NCBI GenBank assembly: GCA_036583965.1
Contig: JAZBQD010000021.1
Span: 18,607,766 to 18,671,765, forward strand
DNA: 64,000 bases
DNA from: Prunella strophiata
Lineage: Eukaryota; Chordata; Aves; Passeriformes; Prunellidae
Direction: 5' to 3'
The position numbers were made by a program, and so were the translations under genes. Below the pieces are notes generated by a model. The model worked only from the letters and a program-made list of their open reading frames with translations, was not told the origin of the DNA and ran no database searches. Of the stretch, positions 12,101-24,603 are shown piece by piece. Position 1 is the first letter of the stretch. Each line of letters starts with the position of its first letter.

Positions 12101-14350
12101 TCAACTGAGTGCCATGTCCAGTCCCTGACAACATTTAATTAGGATCAGGGCCATAATCAAGGCTGAAAAGAGGCTTTTTTTGCTTCTTACACAGACTTAT
12201 GTCTACCTAATATCCCCTAAAAAAGCTGTAATTAGGCAGGACAAATCTGCAGAAGAAAAGAGTGGCACAAACTCAGCAACACCCCCCAGAAATAAACCAC
12301 ACCCAGGCCTGAATGTGGCAAAAATTGATGAGGTAAAGGACATCAAATTAACACATTTCACGTGATCAGGAGGAAAGAGGGTGCAAAACCCAGCTGCAAG
12401 CCAGCCCTGGTTACTTTCCCACAGGAGCATTCCCTGTTTGCTCAGACAGATCTGTCTGGCTGATCTAAATTTAACCAGGGCACAAACCAAGCCAGATAAC
12501 CAGGTTAGGGCTGGTGCTCGGGGTGCTGTGTGCCTGTGCCACAATTCATTTAATTGTGGATCCTGCTCACACAATTAAATGCTTTCCTGTTGGAGTAATT
12601 AGGAGAGGCATGCTGAGATTTACAGAGCCCTGATGGTGGCAGACATTCCCAGCTCCCTATCTGAGGGACTCAGCCTGTGCTTCTTGCCAGGTTCCCATTT
12701 CCACCACATTTTTGCAGTTGCAAAATTAAAATAAGAGAGGAGACGAAGGCAAAGGCTTCTCCCTGGCTGCTAGCATTTTGATTCCTTCACTTCCACGGAC
12801 TTTATTTATGTGTTACTCCACTTTAAACAAACTCTCTCCTTGTCTTTTCCTTGACAAGAGCTGTCGAGATGGAAACAGAGATCGAGGCAGCCCTTGAACC
12901 TCTCTGGGAAAGAATGGACCAACCCCAACCACTTTTATCCCATTAGTACATGTGAAAAATCCCCAAACTGGCCTGGACACAGATGGAGCTGGGCAAAGCA
13001 GAGATCTGGCTGCTCGTAGCCAGCGTGGCAGCAGCACAAAAGCCTCGGGAGATGTGAAGATTTTGGGCTCTGAGTCACACACGGAGCAGATTAAACTCAG
13101 GCTTCCCACAGCTTCCTGCCCTGCCCCGGTTTCAAGTCTCCCTCCTCCACAGCAGGGACACTTCAGCCACTGGCACAAACCCAGCCCTTCAGCAGAGCCA
13201 TTTCCATGGCACCTGCCCCTCAAGGATTTCTGTTTCTTGCTCCATTTTTACACAGAGGAAAATTGAGGTATGGAGATGCTTTGCTCAAATTTTTAGGACT
13301 GGCTGGTCAAAGCTGTGTTTCTACACCAGCATAAAGACATCTACTGAAAACCTGCATGGACATGTAGACAACTCATGGAAGTGTCTCAGAGTTAGAAATA
13401 AGGTTTTAAGGATGTTTTTTTCAGTCCCTTTCCTCCTATGACTCGCCCCTCATGCTACAATAGAGAGAACATCATCCAAAATCTGAGTGTCAATGGGATA
13501 AAATCACTATTAGTAGGGTAGAAGAGTTTCCTGTCCATTTTCTTAGCCCAGGTGAACAGGAGCTGATGAGGAACCCAGGTACAGCCTCACCCCCTCTATT
13601 TAGGTGGATCTGGGACCATGATCAGCAATCACATCTAGATTTAGTTTTCACAGCTGAACATCTCTTGGGCTGTCAACCACATCCTTACCTTAAAAATCCA
13701 TGTTGGTTAAAAATCCATGGTGGTCAGCATTAATATGGCACCACAATCCCAAGGGAGCCCCAGGACAGCAGGGACAGGTGTAAACTCAATCCTCAGGAGG
13801 ATTTTCCCTTTGCAGGTTGCTTTCAAAAATCCCTGGTGCAGTGCTGTTTCCTTCAGGGGATTTGCCTCCTTATCAGCATTTAGCATCTGCCAAGGTATTG
13901 AAATGTGATTTAATTTCTCATCTATGTGAGCTGGACATTTGTGTTCTGCTTCAGTGCTGAAAAGTTCAGAATAAGCCAAGAGGTTCCTGGAACACAACAG
14001 TTAATGAGGAAAAGTTGTCTTGGCAGGAGGAATGGTCTCATAGGCTGGTTCGAATATATTAAAGGTGAAATGTTTTGCAGAGGGGAGGATGCTCTTTCCA
14101 GCCCGAGCTTTTGAGGTTGAGTTTCCTGATTTGCATTCTTTTGAAAGCACAGATAAAAGCTTGGAGCCATTTCTGCTTCCTCTGCTGTTTGGAAAAGTCC
14201 AGGGCTAGCATGGAGATGCTGAGGGATGTACTTGGCACACACAAAGCAAAAAACAGAAAAAAACTGAGGGGAAAGAAAAACCAAAACAGGAAGAAATGAA
14301 GAGTTTGGGTATGTGCTAACAGGAGTTATTGCTCCTCTGGTTTGAAAGCT
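12101..14350. other. Intergenic, unique sequence
   Basis: No gene or recognisable repeat. A small direct repeat (TTAAAAATCCATG, twice) occurs near 13,690-13,720. Confidence 0.45.
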
Positions 14351-14782
14351 GGTGGCTTCACCATGGTGAGCAAGCTCTCATGTCTTGCAGCTCCCTAATG
14401 GCATCAGCTGCAACTTTTCACCAGGGAAACATGGAGTTATTCTGTTCAGATCAATGGATACCAGCAGGACAAGGCACCCTGTGAGCTCCTTTCCACCTTG
14501 GATATCTCTGGACAGCCTCCCTTGCTGCATTTCACCCTTTCACATGGGGCTGGTGCAGCTGGAGCAGCCTTGGCAGGTGGGACATCTTTATAAAGAAGCT
14601 TTCCCAGCGGACCAGTCCCTGATGGAGGAAAAGCATCCCTTTAAACCATCCCCATTGGTGATGTCCCGCTGATATCCACTGATCTGAACAGAATAACTCC
14701 ATTTTTCCCTGATGAAACATTGCAGCTGATGCCATTAGAGAGCTGCAGGGCATGAGAACTTGCTCACCATGGTGAAATCACC
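14351..14782. repeat. Foldback (inverted repeat) element, 122-bp arms, 188-bp spacer
   Basis: The left arm, 14,351-14,472, reads TTCACCATGGTGAGCAAG (14,357 on), ... CTAATGGCATCAGCTGCAA ... GGAGTTATTCTGTTCAGATC. It is matched by the reverse complement of 14,661-14,782 with about 15-20 differences. The ends lie near GGTGGC / ATCACC. The spacer is not self-complementary and no family is recognised. It may be a MITE-like DNA transposon with long terminal inverted repeats, or a local inverted duplication. No transposase is present. Confidence 0.9.
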
Positions 14783-15796
14783 ATCAGCCATTGGTCTGCC
14801 TTCACCTTGCAGTGCGAGGATCCCTCCTGCTCATTTTCACACATCCAGGGGGGAACATGAGAACTCATAATCAAGCTCTCAGCCTCCCTGTTTGGCTCCT
14901 GCTCTGAGCCTGCCTTTGAAGTGGATGTGAGCTGCAGTGGCTCCGAGATGACACTGCAGTCACACCTCTGCTGCATTCTTGTCTCTGTCAGTGGTCTTTG
15001 AATCGCTGACACATTGGCAGCCCCGTGGCCCTGCTGGCGAGCGCGCTGTCCCCTGCGTGACCTTTGGGTTTCTGAAGGAGACACCTGAAACCCCAAATGG
15101 AAGGGATCAGAGGAAGGGGGAATCCCACCTCTTCTTCATCAGCTGCCAAAGAGCTGTCTGCCCTTCCAGAGGAAACAGCATCTGTCTTATCTCTTTATTT
15201 GTCTCCCTGTCCGAAACTTTTCTTTTAGACTTTGGATCTTTTGAAATTGCATCTTGTTTTTCCTTCTTTCCAATCCACTTTCCTGCAAATAAATACCATT
15301 GCAGAAGGGAGGGTGGGAGAGGGAAGGAGGTTGTGCTGCTGGTGTGCAGAATGAAGATGAAGTCCCAGAAAATGTCTGAGTTTTTGATCAGCTGCAAGAG
15401 CACAGGACACAAACCAAGCAGCACTGCTGCAGCAGAGAGCAGATTTCCCTTCTTGTGTCATAGCTGCCTTCATTTCAGTGTCAATCCCACTAAAAAGAGC
15501 TAGGGGATAATATTTTATATAAAGATTAAAATAAAATTCAAAAAGAAATCTCCTCTTGACTTTGGACAGTGTTGTAGAACATCAAAGAGCTTCTGCCTCT
15601 CCCCATCTCCACCTGCACTCGCTTCTCATTCTCATTCCTCCCACACTATACTGACAATAAATCTGAACTTTATGAGCTGATGAGTTATTTTACAGTGTTC
15701 TCCAACATAAAGGGACCAACCCCAGAAATGGCACCAAGCCTGGGATCTCCTGCCAGAAAACTCCACTGCAGTTCCTCAGGGTGGCCAGAAATGGAA
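14783..15796. other. Intergenic between the foldback and the 44-bp minisatellite
   Basis: A 174-codon frame (14,979-15,503) is the longest here but shows no domain, and frames on the other strand overlap it; taken as chance. Confidence 0.4.
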
Positions 15797-17138
15797 GTGT
15801 TGGGTTGAAGGTACCTGCAGGGTTTGGTGCTCAGGTGCCAGAGTTGGGTTGATGCTTCCTGCAGGGTTTGGTGCTCAGGTGCCAGAGTTGGGTTGATGCT
15901 TCCTGCAGGGTTTAATTGCTCAAGTGCCAGTGTTGGGTTGATGGTTCCTTCAGGGTTTGGTGCTCAGGTGACAGTGTTGGGTTGATGGTACCTGCAGGGT
16001 TTCGGTGCTCAGGTGACAGTGTTGGGTTCATGGTACCTGCAGGGTTTCGGTGCTCAGGTGCCAGAGTTGGGTTGATGCTTCCTGCAGGGTTTGGTGCTCA
16101 GGTGCCAGAGTTGGGTTGATGCTTCCTGCAGGGTTTGGTGCTCAGGTGCCAGAGTTGGGTTGATGCTTCCTGCAGGGTTTGGTGCTCAGGTGCCAGAGTT
16201 GGGTTGATGCTTCCTGCAGGGTTTGGTGCTCAGGTGCCAGAGTTGGGTTGATGCTTCCTGCAGGGTTTGGTGCTCAGGTGCCAGAGTTGGGTTGATGCTT
16301 CCTGCAGGGTTTGGTGCTCAGGTGCCAGAGTTGGGTTGATGCTTCCTGCAGGGTTTGGTGCTCAGGTGCCAGAGTTGGGTTGATGCTTCCTGCAGGGTTT
16401 GGTGCTCAGGTGCCAGAGTTGGGTTGATGCTTCCTGCAGGGTTTGGTGCTCAGGTGCCAGAGTTGGGTTGATGCTTCCTGCAGGGTTTGGTGCTCAGGTG
16501 CCAGAGTTGGGTTGATGCTTCCTGCAGGGTTTGGTGCTCAGGTGCCAGAGTTGGGTTGATGCTTCCTGCAGGGTTTGGTGCTCAGGTGCCAGAGTTGGGT
16601 TGATGCTTCCTGCAGGGTTTGGTGCTCAGGTGCCAGAGTTGGGTTGATGCTTCCTGCAGGGTTTGGTGCTCAGGTGCCAGAGTTGGGTTGATGCTTCCTG
16701 CAGGGTTTGGTGCTCAGGTGCCAGAGTTGGGTTGATGCTTCCTGCAGGGTTTGGTGCTCAGGTGCCAGAGTTGGGTTGATGCTTCCTGCAGGGTTTGGTG
16801 CTCAGGTGCCAGAGTTGGGTTGATGCTTCCTGCAGGGTTTGGTGCTCAGGTGCCAGAGTTGGGTTGATGCTTCCTGCAGGGTTTGGTGCTCAGGTGCCAG
16901 AGTTGGGTTGATGCTTCCTGCAGGGTTTGGTGCTCAGGTGCCAGAGTTGGGTTGATGCTTCCTGCAGGGTTTGGTGCTCAGGTGCCAGAGTTGGGTTGAT
17001 GCTTCCTGCAGGGTTTGGTGCTCAGGTGCCAGAGTTGGGTTGATGCTTCCTGCAGGGTTTGGTGCTCAGGTGCCAGAGTTGGGTTGATGCTTCCTGCAGG
17101 GTTTGGTGCTCAGGTGCCAGAGTTGGGTTGATGCTTCC
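15797..17138 (+). repeat. 44-bp minisatellite, about 30 copies
   Basis: The unit contains GGTGCCAGAGTTGGGTTGAT followed by GCTTCCTGCAGGGTTTGGTG and CTCA. The phase holds exactly over 15 units between 16,141 and 16,801. The first six or so copies (15,797-16,060) vary (GACAGT for GCCAGA, GGTACC for GCTTCC, TTCGG, a TTTAATTG variant), while copies from about 16,060 to 17,138 look nearly identical. Each unit has a CTGCAG. As 44 is not a multiple of three, coding function is excluded. Confidence 0.97.
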
Positions 17139-17825
17139 CAGGCTCACTCTTGGAAATCTGCTGCCAGCTCCATTCCCTCTTCCAAGCTCCCTCTCCCTCC
17201 CTCCTGTGCTACAGATCCACAGCCACATTTGCATTTGTGCTTTTCAGCCATGTAACGAAGACCAGAAGGGCTGCTGTGATGGACAGAACTGGTCCAGCTC
17301 TCGCTGGATTTTGATGAAAGGCAATTTGATTTCCACAGCCAAGTTATTTAATGAGCCTCTAAAATTACAGCCACAAATTATGCACATACAAAACTATGCA
17401 TTTGTGCACTGAAGAGGCAAGATTTCCAAAACAGGAAGCCGTTGGTCTGCATTAAAAGCAAACCCCTGCCTGCCTAGCTGGTTCCCCATATCAATGTGTG
17501 CAATTATTCAGGCTGCCCAGCCAGCACAGTGCATTGAATGCACAATGGCCCTGTAGGTACCCAGCTCCCCATTTTCACATTACAGATGTCTCCTGCTGTG
17601 TTTATACATCCATTTGCTCCAACTGGGCTGCACATTCCATGTCTGGAGCAAGGGAGGACATGGCTCCCACCACACAAGGAGCTCCTGCACCATTTGCTGG
17701 TCTGGAGCAGGGGGTAAAGCTGCCTCTGCCCAAATGCCTCCTCCTTCCACCCTCCACCTGCACAATTTTTTTTTTTTAAGATGTCTGGCATGCCCATAAA
17801 TGTGCAAACTTTGCACCCCAAGCAC

Positions 17826-17945
17826 TGTGGAGGTGCTGAGGCCCTGGCACAGGGTGCCCAGAGCAGCTGTGGCTGCCCCTGGATCCCTGGCAGTGCCCAA
17901 GGCCAGGCTGGACAGGGTTTGGAGCAGCCTGGGATAGGAGAAGGT
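17826..17945 (+). mobile_element. CR1 LINE fragment
   Basis: GAGGCCCTGGCACAGGGTGC, CCCAGAGCAGCTGTGGCTGC and AGGCCAGGCTGGACAGGGTT are sense CR1. The copy ends before the usual tail, so it is truncated at its 3' side. Confidence 0.85.
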
Positions 17946-19127
17946 CTCTGTTAAAAGGGACTTTCACTCAGGTCTGTTCTTTTACCATGTGGACTTGAAA
18001 TATCCTCTTTGAGTAGTGTTTCCCACATTTATGACATAAATTCATTTAAAAATAGCACTGTTCCTTGCTCAGTAAAACCTGCTCTCAAAGAATGATGTTG
18101 GAAGAGCTGTCAGAAAGGGTCTTTTGCTAATTCCACACAGCTCAAGAAACTCTCTAGGAATAGCAACTTAACAAATTGGATTTCTGTTCTCAAGGTGATT
18201 TTTGCTGCAGAGAAATGAGGTGCTCAAGTGACAGCCCCATGGATTTTCCAGAGCCCATGGGAAGCATGAGGAATACTGAGGAATTCAGAGCACCACACAT
18301 TATCCTTGCACAGAGCTGTCTCAGTGCAGTTTCCAAAATCTCCAAGGTTCTGAGCCACCAGCTTTTTTTTAACCCTTGCAAACTTCTCTGTGGGCACCAT
18401 GAGCAGATGAAAAATTATCTGCCCTTTTATGTTTGTTTGTTTGCCTGCTTTACTTTGCTTTCTGTTTGCTTTTTTCTTGAAGCAAGAAAATTGGGTTTTT
18501 TGCCAATTCCTCTCAAAAAGAGCAGGGTCTCAACTTTTGCTTTTAAGGACTCACACAGCCACCATCAGTGTGCAAAACCCAGCAGCATTTAAGTGATCTC
18601 AACTCACAGTCAGCCAGGGCATGAATTTATTTTTATTTCCTTTTCAGACAAAATGCACGCCTTTGTTTTTCATCACATATTCCCCAATCCAACCCAAGCT
18701 TCTATTTAAGCACAGCTTTTTTATCTTGAATAAGTCCTTTGTACAACCTGGCCATTTATAGAACGTTATAGAACGAAAATCCCCCAGAATGCAGCAACAC
18801 CTCCCAAAACTGGAGCTCCTGGGAGAGGCAAAGAGTTTCAGGAATAAGAAGAGTTTCCTGTGCAGCAGGAAATGCCACCATGCACCTCCCTGGGCAGAGC
18901 AGGATTGGCCGAGTGACCCGAGGAGGAGGAGGAGGTGAGAGCAGGGCTAGAAAGCTGAGCATGGCACTTCCTAAACTTAGCAACAGATGAAATCCAGAGA
19001 GGGGCAGCCTCAGGATAAAGCTCAGACTTTTCAACACAGCCATTCTCCCAGCAGTTAAAATCTGGGGCTGTGAGGGCTGGCTAGGCACTGAGAGTTTAGG
19101 CAGAAAAGGAGATGCTTTCCAAGAGAG

Positions 19128-19147
19128 AAAAAAAAAAAAAAAAAAAA
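19128..19147. repeat. Poly(A) run, 20 bases
   Basis: Lies about 210 bp left of the tandem duplication. Confidence 0.95.
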
Positions 19148-19360
19148 TGAGGAAAAGACTGCAAGGAGGTCAGGGCAGAGTATGGAAAGATTTCATCACC
19201 AGCAAAGAGATTTGAGATTTCTTCCTCTTCCAGCTTTTTTCTGGATATGTGAGTATTTTGGGGTCGCTCGTGCTGCACAACAGAGCAATGAAGTGTGCTG
19301 GTAAGGCTGGAAGGAGCTGCCAGATAAATCTTACACACTGCAGGAGGGGATTTGAGCCAG

Positions 19361-20237
19361 TGTGGGGGGAAAAATCTTTCCAAAAGGTCCATGATCAGCT
19401 CAGCTCCAGCTGTGAATCCAGGAGGGAGAACATGGAGCATCTTTAGTGGAGATTTAAACACCCAACTCAGGAACCAGCACTCGACTTCTGCCAAGCTGCA
19501 CACAACCACCCACAGCTGAAGCCTTGGAAAAGTGCAGCAGAGCATCTCCAAGAGAAATCCTTTCAAAAGCCCAAGCAAAGGAAGCAGCAGAGCTGCTTTC
19601 AGCAGCGTGGAGCTAATGGAAACCACCAAAGGATGCAGAGAAGTGGAAGGGACAAGTTTCCACCCTGCGTGCCAGTGCTGGCCCTGGGAACATGTAACAT
19701 AATGTAAAAATAATATGCTATTAAATATAATGGACTGCTTGACCCAAATGAGTCAAAGGAAGCAAATCAAAATTAAATGTCTCTGTGGCACTAAATTAAA
19801 ATGACTTTGCCATTATTAAAAAGAAGTGGGAAAGCCAAAATCCTGTATCTCACCTTTTGGGGAGTTGTAAATTTATCCCAAATTCCTGCATTTCATATAT
19901 AATTTAGACAGCATTCCAGTGCGGGTAGAAAATTGCTCCATCAAAAAAATGTTGGCTGGCTGCACCCAACAATTGTTGATACGAGAACCAAAATGGAATT
20001 TGGGTCAGCATCTTGGTCAGAGCAAAAACCCTGCATAAAAACGCACACTTCCTACCCTGTTGTAATAAATTCAGCAATAATATCCTTTCAAATATTGCTT
20101 TCCTGCCAGCAGCAGGCCAGATTCAAAGCAGATTCCATGGCTGTGCTGGAATCCTCTGGTCCATCCATGTTGTGCACCTGTGGGAGGGGAAAAGGACACT
20201 CTGTAAGGTTTGGAAGAATGAGGTGTGTGCCATGCCA
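19361..20237 (+). repeat. Tandem duplication, copy 1 (877 bp)
   Basis: Begins with TGTGGGGGGAAAAATCTTTC and is followed directly by copy 2. The two differ at only about ten sites (for example ATGATCAG/ATGGTCAG, CATCTTTAGTGG/CATCTTAGTGG, GCTGAAGCC/GCTAAGCC, CTGTATCTC/CTATATCTC, and a 5-bp CCATG at the end). No gene is seen inside; it holds AT-rich unique sequence. Confidence 0.97.
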
Positions 20238-21107
20238 TGTGGGGGGAAAAATCTTTCCAAAAGGTCCATGGTCAGCTCAGCTCCAGCTGTGAATCCAGGA
20301 GGGAGAACATGGAGCATCTTAGTGGAGATTTAAACACCCAACTCAGGAACCAGCACTCGACTTCTGCCAAGCTGCACACAACCACCCACAGCTAAGCCTT
20401 GGAAAAGTGCAGCAGAGCATCTCCAAGAGAAATCCTTTCAAAAGCCCAAGCAAAGGAAGCAGCAGAGCTGCTTTCAGCAGCGTGGAGCTAATGGAAACCA
20501 CCAAAGGATGCAGAGAAGTGGAAGGGACAAGTTTCCACCCTGCGTGCCAGTGCTGGCCCTGGGAACATGTAACATAATGTAAAAATAATATGCTATTAAA
20601 TATAATGGACTGCTTGACCCAAATGAGTCAAAGGAAGCAAATCAAAATTAAATGTCTCTGTGGCACTAAATTAAAATGACTTTGCCATTATTAAAAAGAA
20701 GTGGGAAAGCCAAAATCCTATATCTCACCTTTTGGGGAGTTGTAAATTTATCCCAAATTCCTGCATTTCATATATAATTTAGACAGCATTCCAGTGCGGG
20801 TAGAAAATTGCTCCATCAAAAAATGTTGGCTGGCTGCACCCAACAATTGTTGATACGAGAACCAAAATGGAATTTGGGTCAGCATCTTGGTCAGAGCAAA
20901 AACCCTGCATAAAAACGCACACTTCCTACCCTGTTGTAATAAATTCAGCAATAATATCCTTTCAAATATTGCTTTCCTGCCAGCAGCAGGCCAGATTCAA
21001 AGCAGATTCCATGGCTGTGCTGGAATCCTCTGGTCCCTCCATGTCTGTGCACCTGTGGGAGGGGAAAAGGACACTCTGTAAGGTTTGGAAGAATGAGGTG
21101 TGTGCCA
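20238..21107 (+). repeat. Tandem duplication, copy 2 (870 bp)
   Basis: Starts at a second TGTGGGGGGAAAAATCTTTC (20,238) and ends just before a third TGTGGGGGGAAAA (21,108), where the sequence changes to AAAAGGTAATTTGGG. That arrangement fits unequal exchange between two ancestral copies of the 13-bp motif. Confidence 0.97.
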
Positions 21108-22199
21108 TGTGGGGGGAAAAAAAAGGTAATTTGGGCACTATAAGTAAGTGCCAAACGTTTGCCACTATGTAATAGGAATGGGAGTTTTATTTTGAAGGAT
21201 GTCTGAAGCCATGCTGGCTGTTTGTTTCCCTAAATGCAGAGCCCTCAGAGGTTCAAGTGTTTCAGGATGTATAAAATGTGGATTTTTCTCTGGTATATTT
21301 GCTGTTTATAAGGGGTGTTTATGTGCTGAGGATGAGAAGGGGAGAAGGTTTCACTTATTTCCAGAGATCTTGCCAGTTCCCAACAACCTTCCACTTCTTT
21401 TAACACCAAGCTGGGAAACAATAATCTTCAACTGACAACAGCACAAAGCATATGAGGCTTGAAATAAGCTGAGCCTAACAAGTGCAGAAAGACCTGACTT
21501 AGTGTTTAGCTCCCAGCCACGAAAGTGGGCTCTAAATCCACATTTTCAGCTGCTTTGCAGAGACAATTGTTAACACCTCTGTTGCAAATTGCATCTCCAG
21601 AGTGCTTGGCAAAGGGTTAGCCCTGAAAACAGCCAAAGGTGGTTTGTGCTGGAAATACTGAGGTCTTTGTTGAGCCAGGTCAAGGTTGTCACCTGCAGGT
21701 CACTAAAAGGTGCCATTCCTGGAAGTTCAGGTGGGAAGAATGGACACAATCCCTACACTTCTCCTAGCAGGAAAAAAAACCACAAAACTGCATTTTCTCC
21801 TCTCCCAAGGATGTTTTCCATCCAAATTTGATGCCTGTGGTGATCACCACTCCAGTTTCTTTCTGCTTTGATTTCTAATCCTGATTTCACATGAACTCAG
21901 GTCATCAGCTTCCCTTTTTTGTGTGCCCAAAAGGAAAAATTGAGGATGTATCTCTGAGCAGGGCCTTGCCAAAGACAGTATTTTCCATGGCATCACACTT
22001 CAACCATCCAAACTTCCCCTCTGATCATTTTTATCTTACCCAGGACACAGTGATCCCAGTTCCTGCAGCCCCTGTGAGGGAACAGAACAAGGCTCTGTCA
22101 CATTTCACTCGTGTTGGGCCTTTTATTTTTTAACTCCCCAGCCAAGCAGGCAAAGTGGGGGGAAAAAAAATGATGTGGGACTTCGGTACATACAAAAAA

Positions 22200-22520
22200 A
22201 CATCTGAAACCAACATTTTTGGAATGTGGTGATTGCCAATAAAGAAAGAGGTGATTGGAGATTTTCATATTTGCTCGCCTCTTTGAGGATGTTTTGGGCC
22301 TTTCATCCCGTTTTGAAGGCGTGTCACCTAATTAGGACTCTTTCATCCCTCTATTCCCTAGTTAGAACACGCCAATCCCTTTTACAGCAATTGATTATGA
22401 CTTGGAGGTTTCCACATTCCAGCCAGTTCAGAGAGCTGGGATATTTGTGAATACCTGAATAAACTCCTTTAATCCAAAAACAAACTCCACCTGAAAGCGG
22501 CCGTATGAAAAGGCCATTCA
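22200..22520. promoter_or_regulatory. Candidate conserved non-coding element
   Basis: Repeat-free unique sequence with several CpG (GCTCGCC, ATCCCGTTTTG, AGGCGTG, AACACGCCAATC, AAGCGGCCG) and homeodomain-type TAATTAG / CAATTGATTA motifs. No coding frame is persuasive. Low confidence. Confidence 0.25.
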
Positions 22521-24580
22521 TCCCGTGTTTTCCAACTTACTGCTTCATGGTTTCTTTGGATTTGACCCGACTTCCTGTACTAATGGTCTCTGAATGCATT
22601 CCCAATTGTGGCTTCTTGGTCTATAAGGTGCCCAGGGAAGAGGAAAAGGAGTCACACAGCAACTGCTTACACAGAAAACTCTGCCTGCGAGGGTGAAAAA
22701 AAGAGCTGGAGTTAAAAGGAAATATAAAGTGTACAAATAGCCATCCCCTCCTGCTCAAATTTTTAAAACAAATATTCCCTTGATGTCGCTGCTTTAAAAA
22801 GGTCTTGGCTCCTCGTGGATGAAAAATACCTTTAAAATTACCACTGCAATTGTCATTCCCAAGTGTGGGAATCGACACTCTGCTGATTAAGGTAGGCCCG
22901 TGTTGAAGTAATCTGGGAACAGAAGTGCAAATGTGTCAATGATCTCATGGAGAGGGGAGAGACCCCAGAGGAGATCCCTGCTCCTGATAGCCAGAGGGAC
23001 AGCATGGGAATGCTGGAGCCATGGGCAGCAAAGAACCTCAGCTCTGCCAAGATCAGGCCAGCAGAAGGTTAAAGTTCACAACTACACATAATCACCTACT
23101 GCAAGGAATAGCTTTGGAGGCTGTGAGAGAGTTTAGAGGTAGCCTTACACATTTTCACTCTATTTATATATATTTTTAAGTGTATTTTTCTTATACATTT
23201 CCACTGCCAGAAATATGACTCTGGTCTAGATGCTTTGTTCAAACTTGGTGTGATTACATTGTGTAATTTGGGGTCAAATTTTTCATCAGCTGGTGAAGCT
23301 GAATCCACCTAAACAAACCTTCTCAGCCTTGTGAGTTCCTACAAAACTTAAATAAAACTTCTCAAGGGGGTTCATGTTTTTGGATATTCCAGCTGGAAAA
23401 CTGCAGGTGGGCTTTGGTGGCTGAACTTTAACAAGCTGGGGCCCTGAATTACAGAAATGTGTTAATCAAAGATAATACAGATAGAACAGAGATACAGAAA
23501 TATTTTTTCATCAAAGTCTTCCAGCCCCACAGGTGAGATGGGAAATCCTTCCTTTCACAGCCGCCCTGCTGAACCAAAAACTCTTCCCAGTATTAAAACC
23601 CCAATGCTGAGGCTCAACAAACCCAATGACGATGACAGATTTGCACCCAAGAGCCCTTTTAAAAAGTTAGTTGGTGCTTTTTGTAAAACTTTCCCTTAAT
23701 TATTGCACTTCCCGCCTCATAAAGTTTTACTGGGAGTGTGAAAACCCCAGGCCCACAGATAGGCCCGGCTGTTAGAATTCCCATTTTTTGGTGGTCTGGG
23801 GTGATTTATCTGCCCATGAACACATGGACCTTGATTCCAGCATCCTGTGAAAGGCAGGATTTAATGAGGCAGAGGAAAGAGGTGACAGATTTTGGCTTCC
23901 TGCAGCCCATCCTTGGAGATGGAAACTCCCAGTGCTGACAGGCCAGCTCGGCTGAGTGATAAGTCAGGATGGATTTGGGCACCAGGCCAAGACTGATTCC
24001 TTCTTCAGGAGAAGATTCATGAATTTTAGGAGTGGGACAGTTATCCAGGACTGGTGTTATGTCTGATTTTCCCCCTTGCAGTGGTGACATTTCCCTTTGC
24101 TGGCTCTCTGTATCACCCACTTGGTTGCCCACCTGACTCTGGATTGCTCAGGATGTGCCAGAAGAGCCAGTTCCTTGGAAAACAGACATTCCAGCCTAGA
24201 GAATCTGGCAGTTCTCCTCCACATACAATATCCTTGGTAAAGGAGATTTTTTTGGAACCTAGAGCTGACTCTGCTTGCTGGTAGTGGCTTTTTGCCTACA
24301 AAATAAACAAGCCCAGAATATGCCTCATTACAGTCACACAGTGGGGTTTGTTTTTCTGTGACATTTCGGGAGGTGGTGCAGAAAAAGAGCCTCTCTCCAG
24401 GGTGATTCACACCATGGCCAAAGAGGTCTCTGTGGCTGACAGAAAAACCAGTAAACCTTGTGACCTTCCCATTTCCCAGTAAGGATCCAGTGCCCGGAGC
24501 CAGCACAGGACAGCAGGGAAAGAGTGAGCATGGAGGGAAGGCTCTTGGGTTTGGAAACATCTCTGGGTGAAATTTTAAGG

Positions 24581-24603
24581 AAAAAAAAAAAAAAAAAAAA
24601 AAA
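24581..24603. repeat. Poly(A) run, 23 bases
   Basis: The long minus-strand open frame at 24,057-25,121 reads through this run as a string of Phe codons, which argues against that frame being a gene. Confidence 0.95.

Larger units (their letters stand above)
17139..19360. other. Intergenic, one CR1 fragment, otherwise unique
   Basis: Includes the CR1 copy at 17.83-17.95 kb and the A(20) run at 19.13 kb. The 177-codon minus-strand frame (19,096-19,629) crosses the A-run and enters the duplication; not a gene. Confidence 0.45.

Noticed and set aside
15797..17138. CRISPR-like direct-repeat array
   Set aside because: The units are contiguous with no unique spacers, and the context is a vertebrate genome; it is a minisatellite.
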